Source of the DNA: UBA2233 sp002347965 [NCBI: Nitrospirae bacterium UBA2233]
GTDB lineage: Bacteria > UBA2233
Length of the DNA: 7,560 nucleotides
NCBI GenBank assembly: GCA_002347965.1
Contig: DDYN01000024.1
Location: 1 to 7,560 of the forward strand
Direction of reading: 5' to 3'
The position numbers were made by a program, and so were the translations under genes. Shown here piece after piece: positions 1-5,537 of the stretch; within the stretch, counting starts at the first letter, position 1; every line of letters begins with the position of its first letter. Below the pieces are notes generated by a model, which saw only the letters and a program-made list of their open reading frames with translations, was not told the origin of the DNA and made no database searches.

Positions 1-112
1 TCTGGGCGATGTAGTGGTAGCACAGTATGGACAACAGTCCAAACCCAACGAACAAGGGAAGCCCCATAAGGATGAGGACGAGAGCTCCGATTCCGACGAC
101 GGCCTCAATCAT
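1..112 (-). CDS. dctM: TRAP transporter large permease DctM, N-terminal fragment (runs off left edge)
   Basis: Only the first 37 codons are present, reading leftwards from an ATG at 112-110. The visible peptide begins MIEAVVGIGALVLILMGLP and is an almost uninterrupted hydrophobic helix followed by GFGLLS, as in the N-terminus of DctM/SiaM large permeases, which carry the ion-coupled transport path of TRAP systems in the inner membrane. Identification leans on context: the start lies three bases after the stop of the small permease gene (TAG, GCC, ATG), the usual dctQ-dctM arrangement. A G-rich stretch at the end of dctQ can serve as ribosome binding site. Substrate cannot be told from this fragment. 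The family call is likely; completeness of the gene cannot be judged. Confidence 0.8.
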   Translation of the reverse strand, partial: MIEAVVGIGALVLILMGLPLFVGFGLLSILCYHYIAQ

Positions 113-115
113 GGC

Positions 116-652
116 CTAACCCCCCACCTTAAAATCGTGGGCCACAACCCCTCCTTTGAGCTCTCTTCCTGTAACCACCGCCGAAAGGCCATCCATCGCA
201 TGAACGAGGAAGCGCGCCGCAGAAAGCAGGAAGAAGACGGGAAAGATCACCTCAAACGCCCAAACAGGCATGCCGAAGAACATCGAGGTCTGGGGGAATT
301 CCCGTTCCATCTGGACAAAATCGAGCGATGCCTTGAGCAAGAAGAGGCACACGACCGCCGAGGCCGAATCCACCAAAACCTCCGCCATAGCCCGACTCCT
401 GCCGTGTAGGGTCCTGGTAATAATGTCTATGTTGATGTGCCTTCCCGCCTTTGTTGCGAGCGAGCCTCCCATGAGGGCGCCCCAAAGGACGAGGTTTCTT
501 AAAAGCTCATCTGTCCAGGTAAACCCGTAAGAGAAGAAATCCCTCAGGATTACCTGAAAAAACCCTAGAAGCACCATAACGCTCAGCAGCAAGATCAAAA
601 TGAACGTCTCTAGCCGCGCAACGGTGTCGTTTAGCTTCTCTATCCAGCGCAT
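116..652 (-). CDS. dctQ: TRAP transporter small permease DctQ
   Basis: Encodes 178 residues with four hydrophobic segments (about 14-35, 48-66, 87-108 and 129-150), the topology of the DctQ/SiaQ small membrane subunit that pairs with DctM. The family signature is visible: after helix 1 comes FFQVILRDFF, then WTDELLRNLVLW with GGSLATKAGRHINID, the conserved region where the Trp-Thr-(Asp/Glu)-Glu motif precedes helix 2 and a His follows it. Length is normal for the family. The ATG at 652-650 follows GGGAG with a six-base spacer, and this site directly abuts the tatT stop codon (664-666), so translation is probably coupled. It forms an operon with tatT upstream and dctM downstream. Substrate is unknown. 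Confidence 0.92.
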   Translation of the reverse strand: MRWIEKLNDTVARLETFILILLLSVMVLLGFFQVILRDFFSYGFTWTDELLRNLVLWGALMGGSLATKAGRHINIDIITRTLHGRSRAMAEVLVDSASAVVCLFLLKASLDFVQMEREFPQTSMFFGMPVWAFEVIFPVFFLLSAARFLVHAMDGLSAVVTGRELKGGVVAHDFKVGG

Positions 653-663
653 CCGGTGCTCCC

Positions 664-1527
664 TTAGAAATACAACTCTTTATGCTCGAGGTAGAACCTT
701 GCCTTGCTCTTCGAAATCTCGTTGGCCAGGTAGGCCTCCGGTAAGACGCTCGAAGGCGTATCTAGAACCTTTTGCAGCGTCTTTTCGAACAGGTCTTCGC
801 GCTTGACGAGCGTCGTATAGTACCGCGCGTAGAACACGTAAGGCAACAGGAACTTGCCGTTCGAAACCTGAATTGATTTTTTGAAGCTTTCGATCGATTT
901 CTTCGCCCCTCCTCCCATGATGGGCGGAAGCCCCGCGTAGTAAGCGGCAAAGAACAGGTGCGGGCCGCCGTAGTAGTAGGTTTCATCGAGCTCGATGCAT
1001 CGCCCCATGAACGCGATCACGCCCGGGATTTCTACCAACGCTTTAGGGTCGCTCTTGTGCATGTTGATGTACTGCCCCCAGTTCATTGCCGCCCAAAACA
1101 GCGTCGACACGTCGTTCTTGCCGAAATACGAGACCATTTCGTGGGGTTTTTTGCCCTCCTTTAGGCCTTTTTCAAACTTGCCGTTTTGCTTGAGCGCCCG
1201 GAACCCGTACTCTTTGCCGATCTGGTATATTTCGGAGGCGTAGTTTGGGTCCGCATCTTCCTTCATGAGTCCGTAGGAGGCGTACGCCTGGGAGGCAATC
1301 GTTAAGAGGCGAGGATTGTTTGGGGTGAACTCCACGAGTGCAGAAATGAGCAAAATTTGAGAAGGTAGCCCACTTTCTGCCAACCTAGCGCTTTTTAGGC
1401 GCATCATGTTGTCTACGGTGTGAGAAAGCAGCGGCGTGGCCGTGTCTACGCCTTTGCGCTCCACGAACCCGCATCCTGCCATTCCAATCGCAAGGATACC
1501 CGCCGTACACGAGAGGAACCACTTCAT
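664..1527 (-). CDS. tatT: TRAP transporter-associated lipoprotein TatT (T component)
   Basis: Encodes 287 residues. The start chosen is the ATG at 1527-1525, because AAAGGAGG lies seven bases upstream and the protein then begins with a lipoprotein signal peptide: MKW, a hydrophobic stretch, then lipobox M-A-G-C with Cys19 as acylated residue. The open frame extends upstream to 1581, but that start would put 18 polar residues before the signal. The body is all-helical and TPR-like. Stretches such as STLFWAAMNWGQYIN, IELDETYYYGG and PPIMGGGAKKSIESFKKSI match the TatT family (type member Treponema pallidum Tp0956), a periplasmic lipoprotein that assembles with the TRAP substrate-binding protein, possibly for hydrophobic or carboxylate ligands. 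It heads an operon with dctQ and dctM, but the expected dctP is not next to it. The family call is firm; the transported ligand is unknown. Confidence 0.88.
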   Translation of the reverse strand: MKWFLSCTAGILAIGMAGCGFVERKGVDTATPLLSHTVDNMMRLKSARLAESGLPSQILLISALVEFTPNNPRLLTIASQAYASYGLMKEDADPNYASEIYQIGKEYGFRALKQNGKFEKGLKEGKKPHEMVSYFGKNDVSTLFWAAMNWGQYINMHKSDPKALVEIPGVIAFMGRCIELDETYYYGGPHLFFAAYYAGLPPIMGGGAKKSIESFKKSIQVSNGKFLLPYVFYARYYTTLVKREDLFEKTLQKVLDTPSSVLPEAYLANEISKSKARFYLEHKELYF

Positions 1528-1639
1528 CGAACAACCTCCTTTTGCATCTACCTGAACCTGAACAGAAAAACTCATCGCCATCTATCCTACATAACAAAAT
1601 ACTATTCCATCAAGTGTTTGATCGGAAAGTAGCGCAGAG

Positions 1640-1668
1640 TGGGTTTGAAGGGGCATCTTTCAAGCCCA
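1640..1668. repeat. Inverted repeat (10-bp arms) in the tatT/maoC gap
   Basis: TGGGTTTGAA (1640-1649) pairs with TTCAAGCCCA (1659-1668), with one G-T wobble and a nine-base loop. No T-tract follows on either strand, so it is not an ordinary terminator. It could be an operator for a regulator of one or both divergent operons, or the first hairpin of the plus-strand leader. The function is inferred from position only. Confidence 0.5.
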
Positions 1669-1669
1669 T

Positions 1670-1707
1670 CCTATTCTATGGTATGTTTGGGTAGAATGGG
1701 TCTTTTT
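1670..1707 (+). terminator. Attenuator-like hairpin plus T-tract in the maoC leader
   Basis: CCTATTCTA (1670-1678) pairs with TAGAATGGG (1692-1700) over nine base pairs, one of them a wobble, around a 13-base loop. TCTTTTT follows at 1701-1707, giving the layout of an intrinsic terminator on the plus strand. No plus-strand gene lies upstream, so if it works it would act as a leader attenuator of the 1743 operon or end a short RNA. The stem is AT-rich and probably weak; it may be chance. Confidence 0.3.
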
Positions 1708-1742
1708 GTGGGAAAAACCAAGCAGAAAAGGAAAGAAACACG

Positions 1743-2159
1743 ATGGATGCAAGCATCATCGGAAGGGCGGGCAAACCCTACGAAGTGACCATCGAAGCGG
1801 ACCGCATAAAGGCTTTTGCTAAAGCCTTGCAAGACGCTAACCGGCTATTCTCCGATGATTCCGGCGGAACTCTCTACGCTCCTCCGACGTTTCCGACGAC
1901 GTTCGGGTTCCCGATCGACCTGCTGTCCGAGTTGAACATCGATTTCTTGAGGCTGTTGCACGGAGAGCAGGAGTATGTTTATTTCAAGCCGATCAAGGCC
2001 GGCGATACGCTCGTTTGCACCTCGCGCATCGCGGATGTCTCCGAAAAAGAGGGAAAAACGGGGCCGATGAAGCTCGTCGTCCTCGAGACGGAGGCTAGGG
2101 ACAAACACACGAACGAGCCGGTTGTCATCTCGAAGGCAACGCTCATCATCCGAGGATAA
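1743..2159 (+). CDS. MaoC-family FAS1-like dehydratase-domain protein (hot-dog fold)
   Basis: Encodes 138 residues, the size of a single hot-dog domain. The N-terminus (GRAGKPYEVTIEADRIKAFA), the APPTFPTTFGF segment near residue 47 and YFKPIKAGDTL near residue 80 match the FAS1-like dehydratase or MaoC N-terminal family that includes mycobacterial HadA and HadC. Members take part in hydration or dehydration of (R)-3-hydroxyacyl-CoA or -ACP. The classical hydratase-2 motif with catalytic Asp and His is not visible. In HadAB-type enzymes that motif sits in the partner subunit, so this protein probably needs a second MaoC subunit, and none is encoded next to it. The crotonase-fold hydratase starts three bases after its stop, so the two share a transcript. 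The start is an ATG after AAGGAAAG. The domain call is firm; the reaction and substrate are uncertain. Confidence 0.82.
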   Translation: MDASIIGRAGKPYEVTIEADRIKAFAKALQDANRLFSDDSGGTLYAPPTFPTTFGFPIDLLSELNIDFLRLLHGEQEYVYFKPIKAGDTLVCTSRIADVSEKEGKTGPMKLVVLETEARDKHTNEPVVISKATLIIRG

Positions 2160-2162
2160 TCC

Positions 2163-2954
2163 GTGAACATTCTCTACAGCAAGCTGAACGGGGTCGCTCG
2201 GGTCGTTTTTAACCGTCCCAGTGCCAAGAATGCGCTCACCCCGGAAATGCTCACGGAGCTTGCTCAAGCTTGGGACGACATCGAGGCGGACGAGGCTGTT
2301 CGCGTAGCACTCGTTACAGGGGCCGGGGACAGCTTTTGTTCGGGAGCGGACCTTGGCGAGCTCATCCCCCTCGCCACTTCGGCAGTTCGCAAAAAGGACG
2401 CCCTTCCAAGGGAGCTTACAGAAACAATGCCCAACGCGCTCTTACGGGGCAGGATGCTCAGCAAGCCGATCGTCGCGGCGGTCAACGGTTATTGCATCGC
2501 GGGCGGGCTTGAGATGTTGCTCGCCACGGATATCCGCATTGCTTCCGAGCGGGCCGTGTTCGCGCTTCAAGAGCCCCGCTGGGGGCTGTTCCCGCTGGCC
2601 GGCTCGACCGTCAGGCTGCCCAGGCAAATCCCCCTTTGCCATGCACTCGACATCCTGCTTACAGGCCGGAAGATCTGCGCAGAGGAGGCGTGCCGTATGG
2701 GGCTCGTGAACAAGGTGGTCACGCATGAAAACCTTATGGATGAGGCCGAGGACTACCTCGAGCGAATTAAGGCGAACGGGCCGTTCGCCGTCCAGATGAT
2801 CAAGCGGTCTGTTTACGAGTGCTTGGGGTTAGAATTGCGGGAGGCGTTTGAAAAGGAACTCGAGTACGGCTTTCGGGTGTTTGCTTCGGAGGATGCGATC
2901 GAGGGGCCCATGGCGTTTTTGGAAAAGCGCAAGCCTGACTTTAAGGGGAAGTAG
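2163..2954 (+). CDS. Enoyl-CoA hydratase/isomerase (crotonase fold)
   Basis: Encodes 263 residues, the usual crotonase length. The start is a GTG at 2163 with GAGG inside the last codons of the upstream gene as ribosome binding site. Two oxyanion-hole segments are visible: SFCSGADL (57-64) and VNGYCIAGGLE (107-117). Glu117 and Glu137 (in FALQEPRWG) line up with the two catalytic glutamates Glu144 and Glu164 of rat mitochondrial enoyl-CoA hydratase, with the same 20-residue spacing, so hydration of a trans-2-enoyl-CoA to the (S)-3-hydroxyacyl-CoA is plausible. The region 153-190 (STVRLPR, LLTGRKICAEEA, MGLVNKVV) is typical of the C-terminal half. It ends only three bases before the stop of the convergent ferredoxin-like gene. 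Isomerase or other crotonase chemistry cannot be excluded; substrate chain length is unknown. Confidence 0.93.
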   Translation: MNILYSKLNGVARVVFNRPSAKNALTPEMLTELAQAWDDIEADEAVRVALVTGAGDSFCSGADLGELIPLATSAVRKKDALPRELTETMPNALLRGRMLSKPIVAAVNGYCIAGGLEMLLATDIRIASERAVFALQEPRWGLFPLAGSTVRLPRQIPLCHALDILLTGRKICAEEACRMGLVNKVVTHENLMDEAEDYLERIKANGPFAVQMIKRSVYECLGLELREAFEKELEYGFRVFASEDAIEGPMAFLEKRKPDFKGK

Positions 2955-2957
2955 GGC

Positions 2958-3242
2958 CTAGAGGTTAAAAAGGCGGACTCGGACATCGCCGTAAACTTTT
3001 GTCACGCAGGCCATCCTTACGCTTTCCGGAAAGTGGTTGAACGCGATGTTTTCTGCTTCGTCCTCCTCTTTAGGGCTTACATGCTCCTCCCCTTCGACGA
3101 GAATTAACGGGTCCGAGCCACACCAGCCGAAGCGGCAATCGGGATGGAGGGCAACTCCCGCCCGTTCTGCCGCCTCTAAGAGCGTCGTGCCGGGCTCAAC
3201 CTCGAGACAACGCTCTAGCCCCTCAAAGAACACCCTGGGCAT
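2958..3242 (-). CDS. [2Fe-2S] ferredoxin-like protein with Asp at the third cluster position
   Basis: Encodes 94 residues from the ATG at 3242-3240, which has GAGGG six bases upstream and lies one base after the plsY stop. An earlier in-frame ATG would overlap plsY and add an unrelated tail. It has the plant-type ferredoxin layout: a beta-grasp start (VEPGTTLLEAAERAGV), the cluster loop HPDCRFGWCGSDP, and a distal Cys in RMACV. The plant-type pattern C-x4-C-x2-C...C would place ligands at 36, 41, 44 and 79. Here residue 44 is Asp (codon GAC), leaving Cys36, Cys41 and Cys79. The protein may bind [2Fe-2S] with three Cys and one Asp, or a different or no cluster. It is the last gene of the trx-queG-plsY-fdx operon, and its role as electron carrier is inferred. 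Confidence 0.83.
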   Translation of the reverse strand: MPRVFFEGLERCLEVEPGTTLLEAAERAGVALHPDCRFGWCGSDPLILVEGEEHVSPKEEDEAENIAFNHFPESVRMACVTKVYGDVRVRLFNL

Positions 3243-3243
3243 T

Positions 3244-3855
3244 CTAGGCCCTCGAACCTGCCCTGAACTTGGGTTCGCACCCATTTGCAAGCCTACGAAT
3301 GTTTGGCGCGTGCTTCATGGCTCCCAGCAGCAAGAAAACAAAAAGGATGACCTTGAGGCCAGAATCCGAGGGTGCCATAAGCCAGGAGGATGCAAACCCC
3401 GAAAGTAGCGCCAAGAGCGACCCCAACGAAACGTACCGCGTAAGCCCGACAACCAACGCAAACGCGGCGAGCCCAGCAGCCGCCACAGCCGGAGAAAGGA
3501 CTAGCGTAGCCCCTAGGATGCTGGCAATGCCCTTGCCCCCCCGAAGCCCTGTCCATACGGGAAACATATGCCCGATGACCACAAGGACCGCACAGGCAAG
3601 CGCAACCCCCCGCCCAAGCCCAAAGGCTAGAGGAAGCGAGACGGCTAAGGATGCCTTTCCGGCATCCAGGGCGAGCGTCAGGATTCCAGCCTTCACCCCG
3701 GCCACTCTGGCTACGTTCGTAGCCCCGATATTGCCGGAACCCTTTTGACGTGGATCATCAGAACCAAGCAGCCTCGATATCAAGATTCCGAACGGAATTG
3801 TGCCCAACAGATAGGCTACGCCACCCATTACAAGAATTTTTGACAAATGCCCCAT
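3244..3855 (-). CDS. plsY: Acyl-phosphate:glycerol-3-phosphate acyltransferase PlsY
   Basis: Encodes 203 residues, normal for this inner-membrane enzyme, which transfers an acyl group from acyl-phosphate to sn-glycerol-3-phosphate to make lysophosphatidic acid, the first step of phospholipid synthesis. All three conserved cytoplasmic motifs are present: GSGNIGATNV (39-48), GHMFPVWTGLRGGKGIA (95-111, with the glycine-rich loop), and KHAPNIRRLANGCEPKF (181-197). The last has Cys where Thr is common before the conserved Glu. Several hydrophobic helices separate them, for example 5-27, 55-75, 84-100, 115-138 and 145-160. The ATG start lies eight bases after the queG stop, with AGG overlapping that stop as a weak ribosome binding site. 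The downstream ferredoxin-like gene is translationally coupled to it (one base between stop and start). The assignment is firm. Confidence 0.96.
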   Translation of the reverse strand: MGHLSKILVMGGVAYLLGTIPFGILISRLLGSDDPRQKGSGNIGATNVARVAGVKAGILTLALDAGKASLAVSLPLAFGLGRGVALACAVLVVIGHMFPVWTGLRGGKGIASILGATLVLSPAVAAAGLAAFALVVGLTRYVSLGSLLALLSGFASSWLMAPSDSGLKVILFVFLLLGAMKHAPNIRRLANGCEPKFRAGSRA

Positions 3856-3863
3856 GTTGACGC

Positions 3864-4826
3864 CTATTGAGCCTTAAGGTTGTTTGAAACCGCCCGCAGG
3901 TTCCTTTGGAATTGCGCCCAGCCTACCCTATCGAACGCCTTGCCCCGGGTAAGCATTGTGTAGGCATGCAAGTCGAGCTCCTCCAGGCGCTTAAGACCTA
4001 CCCCGCAAAGGCATGAGTCCGGGTACACCTCGGGGCTCACGGCAAGGCTCGCCCGGACGTTCCAAGGGCACACGGCTTGACAAACGTCGCAACCACAAAC
4101 CCAGGGCCCCAAAAAGCTTGCCTCCGAACCTTGAAAGGCATCCTTGTGTTCCACCGTGAGGTAGGAGATGCACCGGCTAGCATCCAGCAGGTAAGGCTTT
4201 TGAATGGCCCCCGTAGGGCAGGCGTCGAGGCACCTCGTGCAAGCTCCGCACCGGTCTTCAATGATTTCGGAGAACCCTTGGGAATCGGGCAACTCTAGAT
4301 CTAGGAGCATTGTGCCCAAAAAGACGTACGACCCGAGCCTGGGGTGAATCAGGCAGGTATTCTTTCCGACCCACCCAAGGCCCGCCATTGCCGCATGCTC
4401 CCTTTCCAAAAGCGGCCCAGTGTCCACAAAAACCCGACGTTGTACGCTTTTCCCGGCAAGCCTTTCGAGCAAGCCATGGAGCAAAAGAAGCCTTTCTTTC
4501 AGCAAGCGATGGTAGTCTTCGCCGAGCGCATAGCAAGAAATGCGAGGAAGGGAGTTGAAGCCCTCGGGGGGCCTTCCTGTTTTCCACGAGGGGCTCTCGG
4601 GTGTTTTGTAGGAAAGCACCGCCACGACAACGCTCCTTGCCCAGGGGAACGCTTCTTCGGGGTCCATACGAACCTTGAGCGTCCTCTTAAGATAGCCCAT
4701 AGAAGCATGCATGCCTTTTTGGACCCAATCGTGATACGCATCTCGATGTACGGGGTTTTTCAGCCTGCCAATCGCCGTCGCATCCAAGCCCACAGACCGG
4801 CCAAGTTCAGAAAGCACCGTACCCAA
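3864..4826 (-). CDS. queG: Epoxyqueuosine reductase QueG
   Basis: Encodes 320 residues. QueG is a cytoplasmic cobalamin-dependent iron-sulfur enzyme that reduces epoxyqueuosine to queuosine at the wobble base of tRNAs with GUN anticodons. Visible features are the N-terminal reductase domain with YHRLLKERL, the catalytic segment VDTGPLLEREHA with Asp135 matching Asp134 of Bacillus subtilis QueG, GWVGKNTCLI, a ferredoxin-type C-x2-C-x2-C-x3-CP set at 193-204, RCISYLTVEHKD at 218-229, and CGCDVCQAVCPWN at 244-256, enough for two [4Fe-4S] clusters. It is shorter than E. coli QueG (379 residues) and lacks the C-terminal HEAT-like extension, as many homologues do. The start is taken as TTG at 4826, three bases after the upstream stop. 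A GTG at codon 4 is an alternative, and neither has a good ribosome binding site. No other queuosine gene is in the window. Confidence 0.94.
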   Translation of the reverse strand: MGTVLSELGRSVGLDATAIGRLKNPVHRDAYHDWVQKGMHASMGYLKRTLKVRMDPEEAFPWARSVVVAVLSYKTPESPSWKTGRPPEGFNSLPRISCYALGEDYHRLLKERLLLLHGLLERLAGKSVQRRVFVDTGPLLEREHAAMAGLGWVGKNTCLIHPRLGSYVFLGTMLLDLELPDSQGFSEIIEDRCGACTRCLDACPTGAIQKPYLLDASRCISYLTVEHKDAFQGSEASFLGPWVCGCDVCQAVCPWNVRASLAVSPEVYPDSCLCGVGLKRLEELDLHAYTMLTRGKAFDRVGWAQFQRNLRAVSNNLKAQ

Positions 4827-4829
4827 GCG

Positions 4830-5333
4830 TCACGAGGGCCTTTTGCTCGAAGAGCCTAGCTTGATAAGCGGAGCACCGTCGTCCGGGGCGGCTATTTGGA
4901 TTGGCTCCTGGCGGTAACGCTTAACGATTCTTGACCCAAGGAGGTTTAGGTCTTTCTTCGAAAAACCGCTCGAGAAGAAGCCTACAGACATGTCGGCCTC
5001 AACCCACAGAATCGTGGGAACGACATCGATGCCGAATTCTTCGCTGACGTAACAGCTCTCGTCTAAAAGGACGGGAAATTCAACGGCATAACGCGCGGCG
5101 AACTCCCTCGTTGTTGCCTCTGCATCCTGAGAAATGCCGTAAATCCGCTGGATGGGGTAGTAATCGTGAATGCGTTCGAGGTATGGAAAAAGCAGCTGGC
5201 ACGCCGGACATGTCGTCCGAAAGAACGCTAAAACCACCGAGCTTTCATGAAGGGATTTTGAAAGGCAAACCGGACTTTTTTCGAGAGAGTTTAAGATAAA
5301 ATCCGCCACGCTTAACGTTTGGACTGCCTCCAT
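4830..5333 (-). CDS. Cytoplasmic thioredoxin-fold protein (TlpA/AhpC-TSA-like, CPAC active site)
   Basis: Encodes 167 residues. The thioredoxin fold shows as VVLAFFRTTCPACQLLFPYLERI (split here as residues 33-45 and 46-55), with redox pair Cys42 and Cys45 in a CPAC motif, then a TlpA-like segment SQDAEATTREFAARY, FPVLLDE, and the cis-proline loop VVPT (Pro106). It is therefore probably a thiol-disulfide oxidoreductase. There is no signal peptide or membrane anchor, so unlike ResA or TlpA it should act in the cytoplasm. The last 50 or so residues extend past the core fold. Start is ATG at 5333 after GGGGGAG. It is the first gene of a tight four-gene operon, with queG three bases downstream, and sits about 28 bases after the predicted transcription start of a consensus promoter. 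The partner and substrate are unknown. Confidence 0.83.
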   Translation of the reverse strand: MEAVQTLSVADFILNSLEKSPVCLSKSLHESSVVLAFFRTTCPACQLLFPYLERIHDYYPIQRIYGISQDAEATTREFAARYAVEFPVLLDESCYVSEEFGIDVVPTILWVEADMSVGFFSSGFSKKDLNLLGSRIVKRYRQEPIQIAAPDDGAPLIKLGSSSKRPS

Positions 5334-5368
5334 GGCTCCCCCTTTATCTTTACGTCCCAGCAGGCTTC

Positions 5369-5398
5369 ATTATACCATCATCCCCGCAGGGGTGTCAA
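5369..5398 (-). promoter_or_regulatory. Perfect-consensus sigma-70 promoter of the trx-queG-plsY-fdx operon
   Basis: Read on the minus strand, TTGACA (5398-5393) and TATAAT (5374-5369) are both exact consensus hexamers, 18 bases apart. Transcription would start near 5361 and leave a short leader of about 28 bases before the ATG at 5333. The spacer contains the small dyad CCCC-TGC-GGGG (5382-5392), which could be a binding site for a spacer-binding regulator or may be chance. This is the strongest promoter match in the window. Confidence 0.85.
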
Positions 5399-5450
5399 CG
5401 AAGGCGTGGCAAGGCATCCTGCATGGTCAAGCGAAGCCTATTTCTTCCTA

Positions 5451-5480
5451 TTGACACAGAATAGAAGAATATTTTATAAA
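5451..5480 (+). promoter_or_regulatory. Sigma-70 promoter of the lipoprotein gene
   Basis: TTGACA (5451-5456) matches the -35 consensus exactly, and TATAAA (5475-5480) matches the -10 box in five of six positions with an 18-base spacer. Transcription would start near 5487, about 50 bases before the ATG at 5538. Its -35 box lies only 52 bases from the -35 box of the divergent minus-strand promoter, so one protein bound between them could affect both. Confidence 0.8.
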
Positions 5481-5537
5481 GTTTCTGATCCGTCGAAATT
5501 TTATGAATGCCGTTAACGAACATCGAGAGGTCTGACC

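Larger units (their letters stand above)
1528..1742. promoter_or_regulatory. Divergent intergenic region between the tatT and maoC-like operons
   Basis: Both flanking operons start outward from this gap, so promoters for both should lie here. On the minus strand a weak candidate for tatT is TTGATG and TAGGAT separated by 18 bases (about 1579-1608). No convincing -35/-10 pair was found for the plus-strand operon; TAGAAT at 1692-1697 resembles a -10 box but lacks a matching -35. The part nearest the plus-strand gene holds two consecutive inverted repeats, listed separately. AAGGAAAG just before 1743 can serve as ribosome binding site. Confidence 0.45.

Noticed and set aside
1528-1581. Upstream start for tatT adding 18 residues
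   Set aside because: It would bury the lipoprotein signal peptide; AAAGGAGG marks the start at 1527.
1845-2267. A 140-codon minus-strand open frame opposite the maoC-like and enoyl-CoA hydratase genes
   Set aside because: Rich in Arg and Glu, no domain, and fully antisense to two well-supported genes; a shadow frame.
3243-3290. Upstream start for the ferredoxin-like gene
   Set aside because: It overlaps plsY and adds 16 residues without similarity, while the start at 3242 has GAGGG and is coupled to the plsY stop.
4344-4859. A 171-codon plus-strand open frame opposite queG
   Set aside because: queG on the other strand has all its cysteine motifs; the plus-strand peptide is a shadow without domains.
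5319-5516. A 65-codon plus-strand open frame before the lipoprotein gene
   Set aside because: It overlaps both divergent promoters and the start of the thioredoxin-fold gene, and shows no recognisable domain or ribosome binding site.
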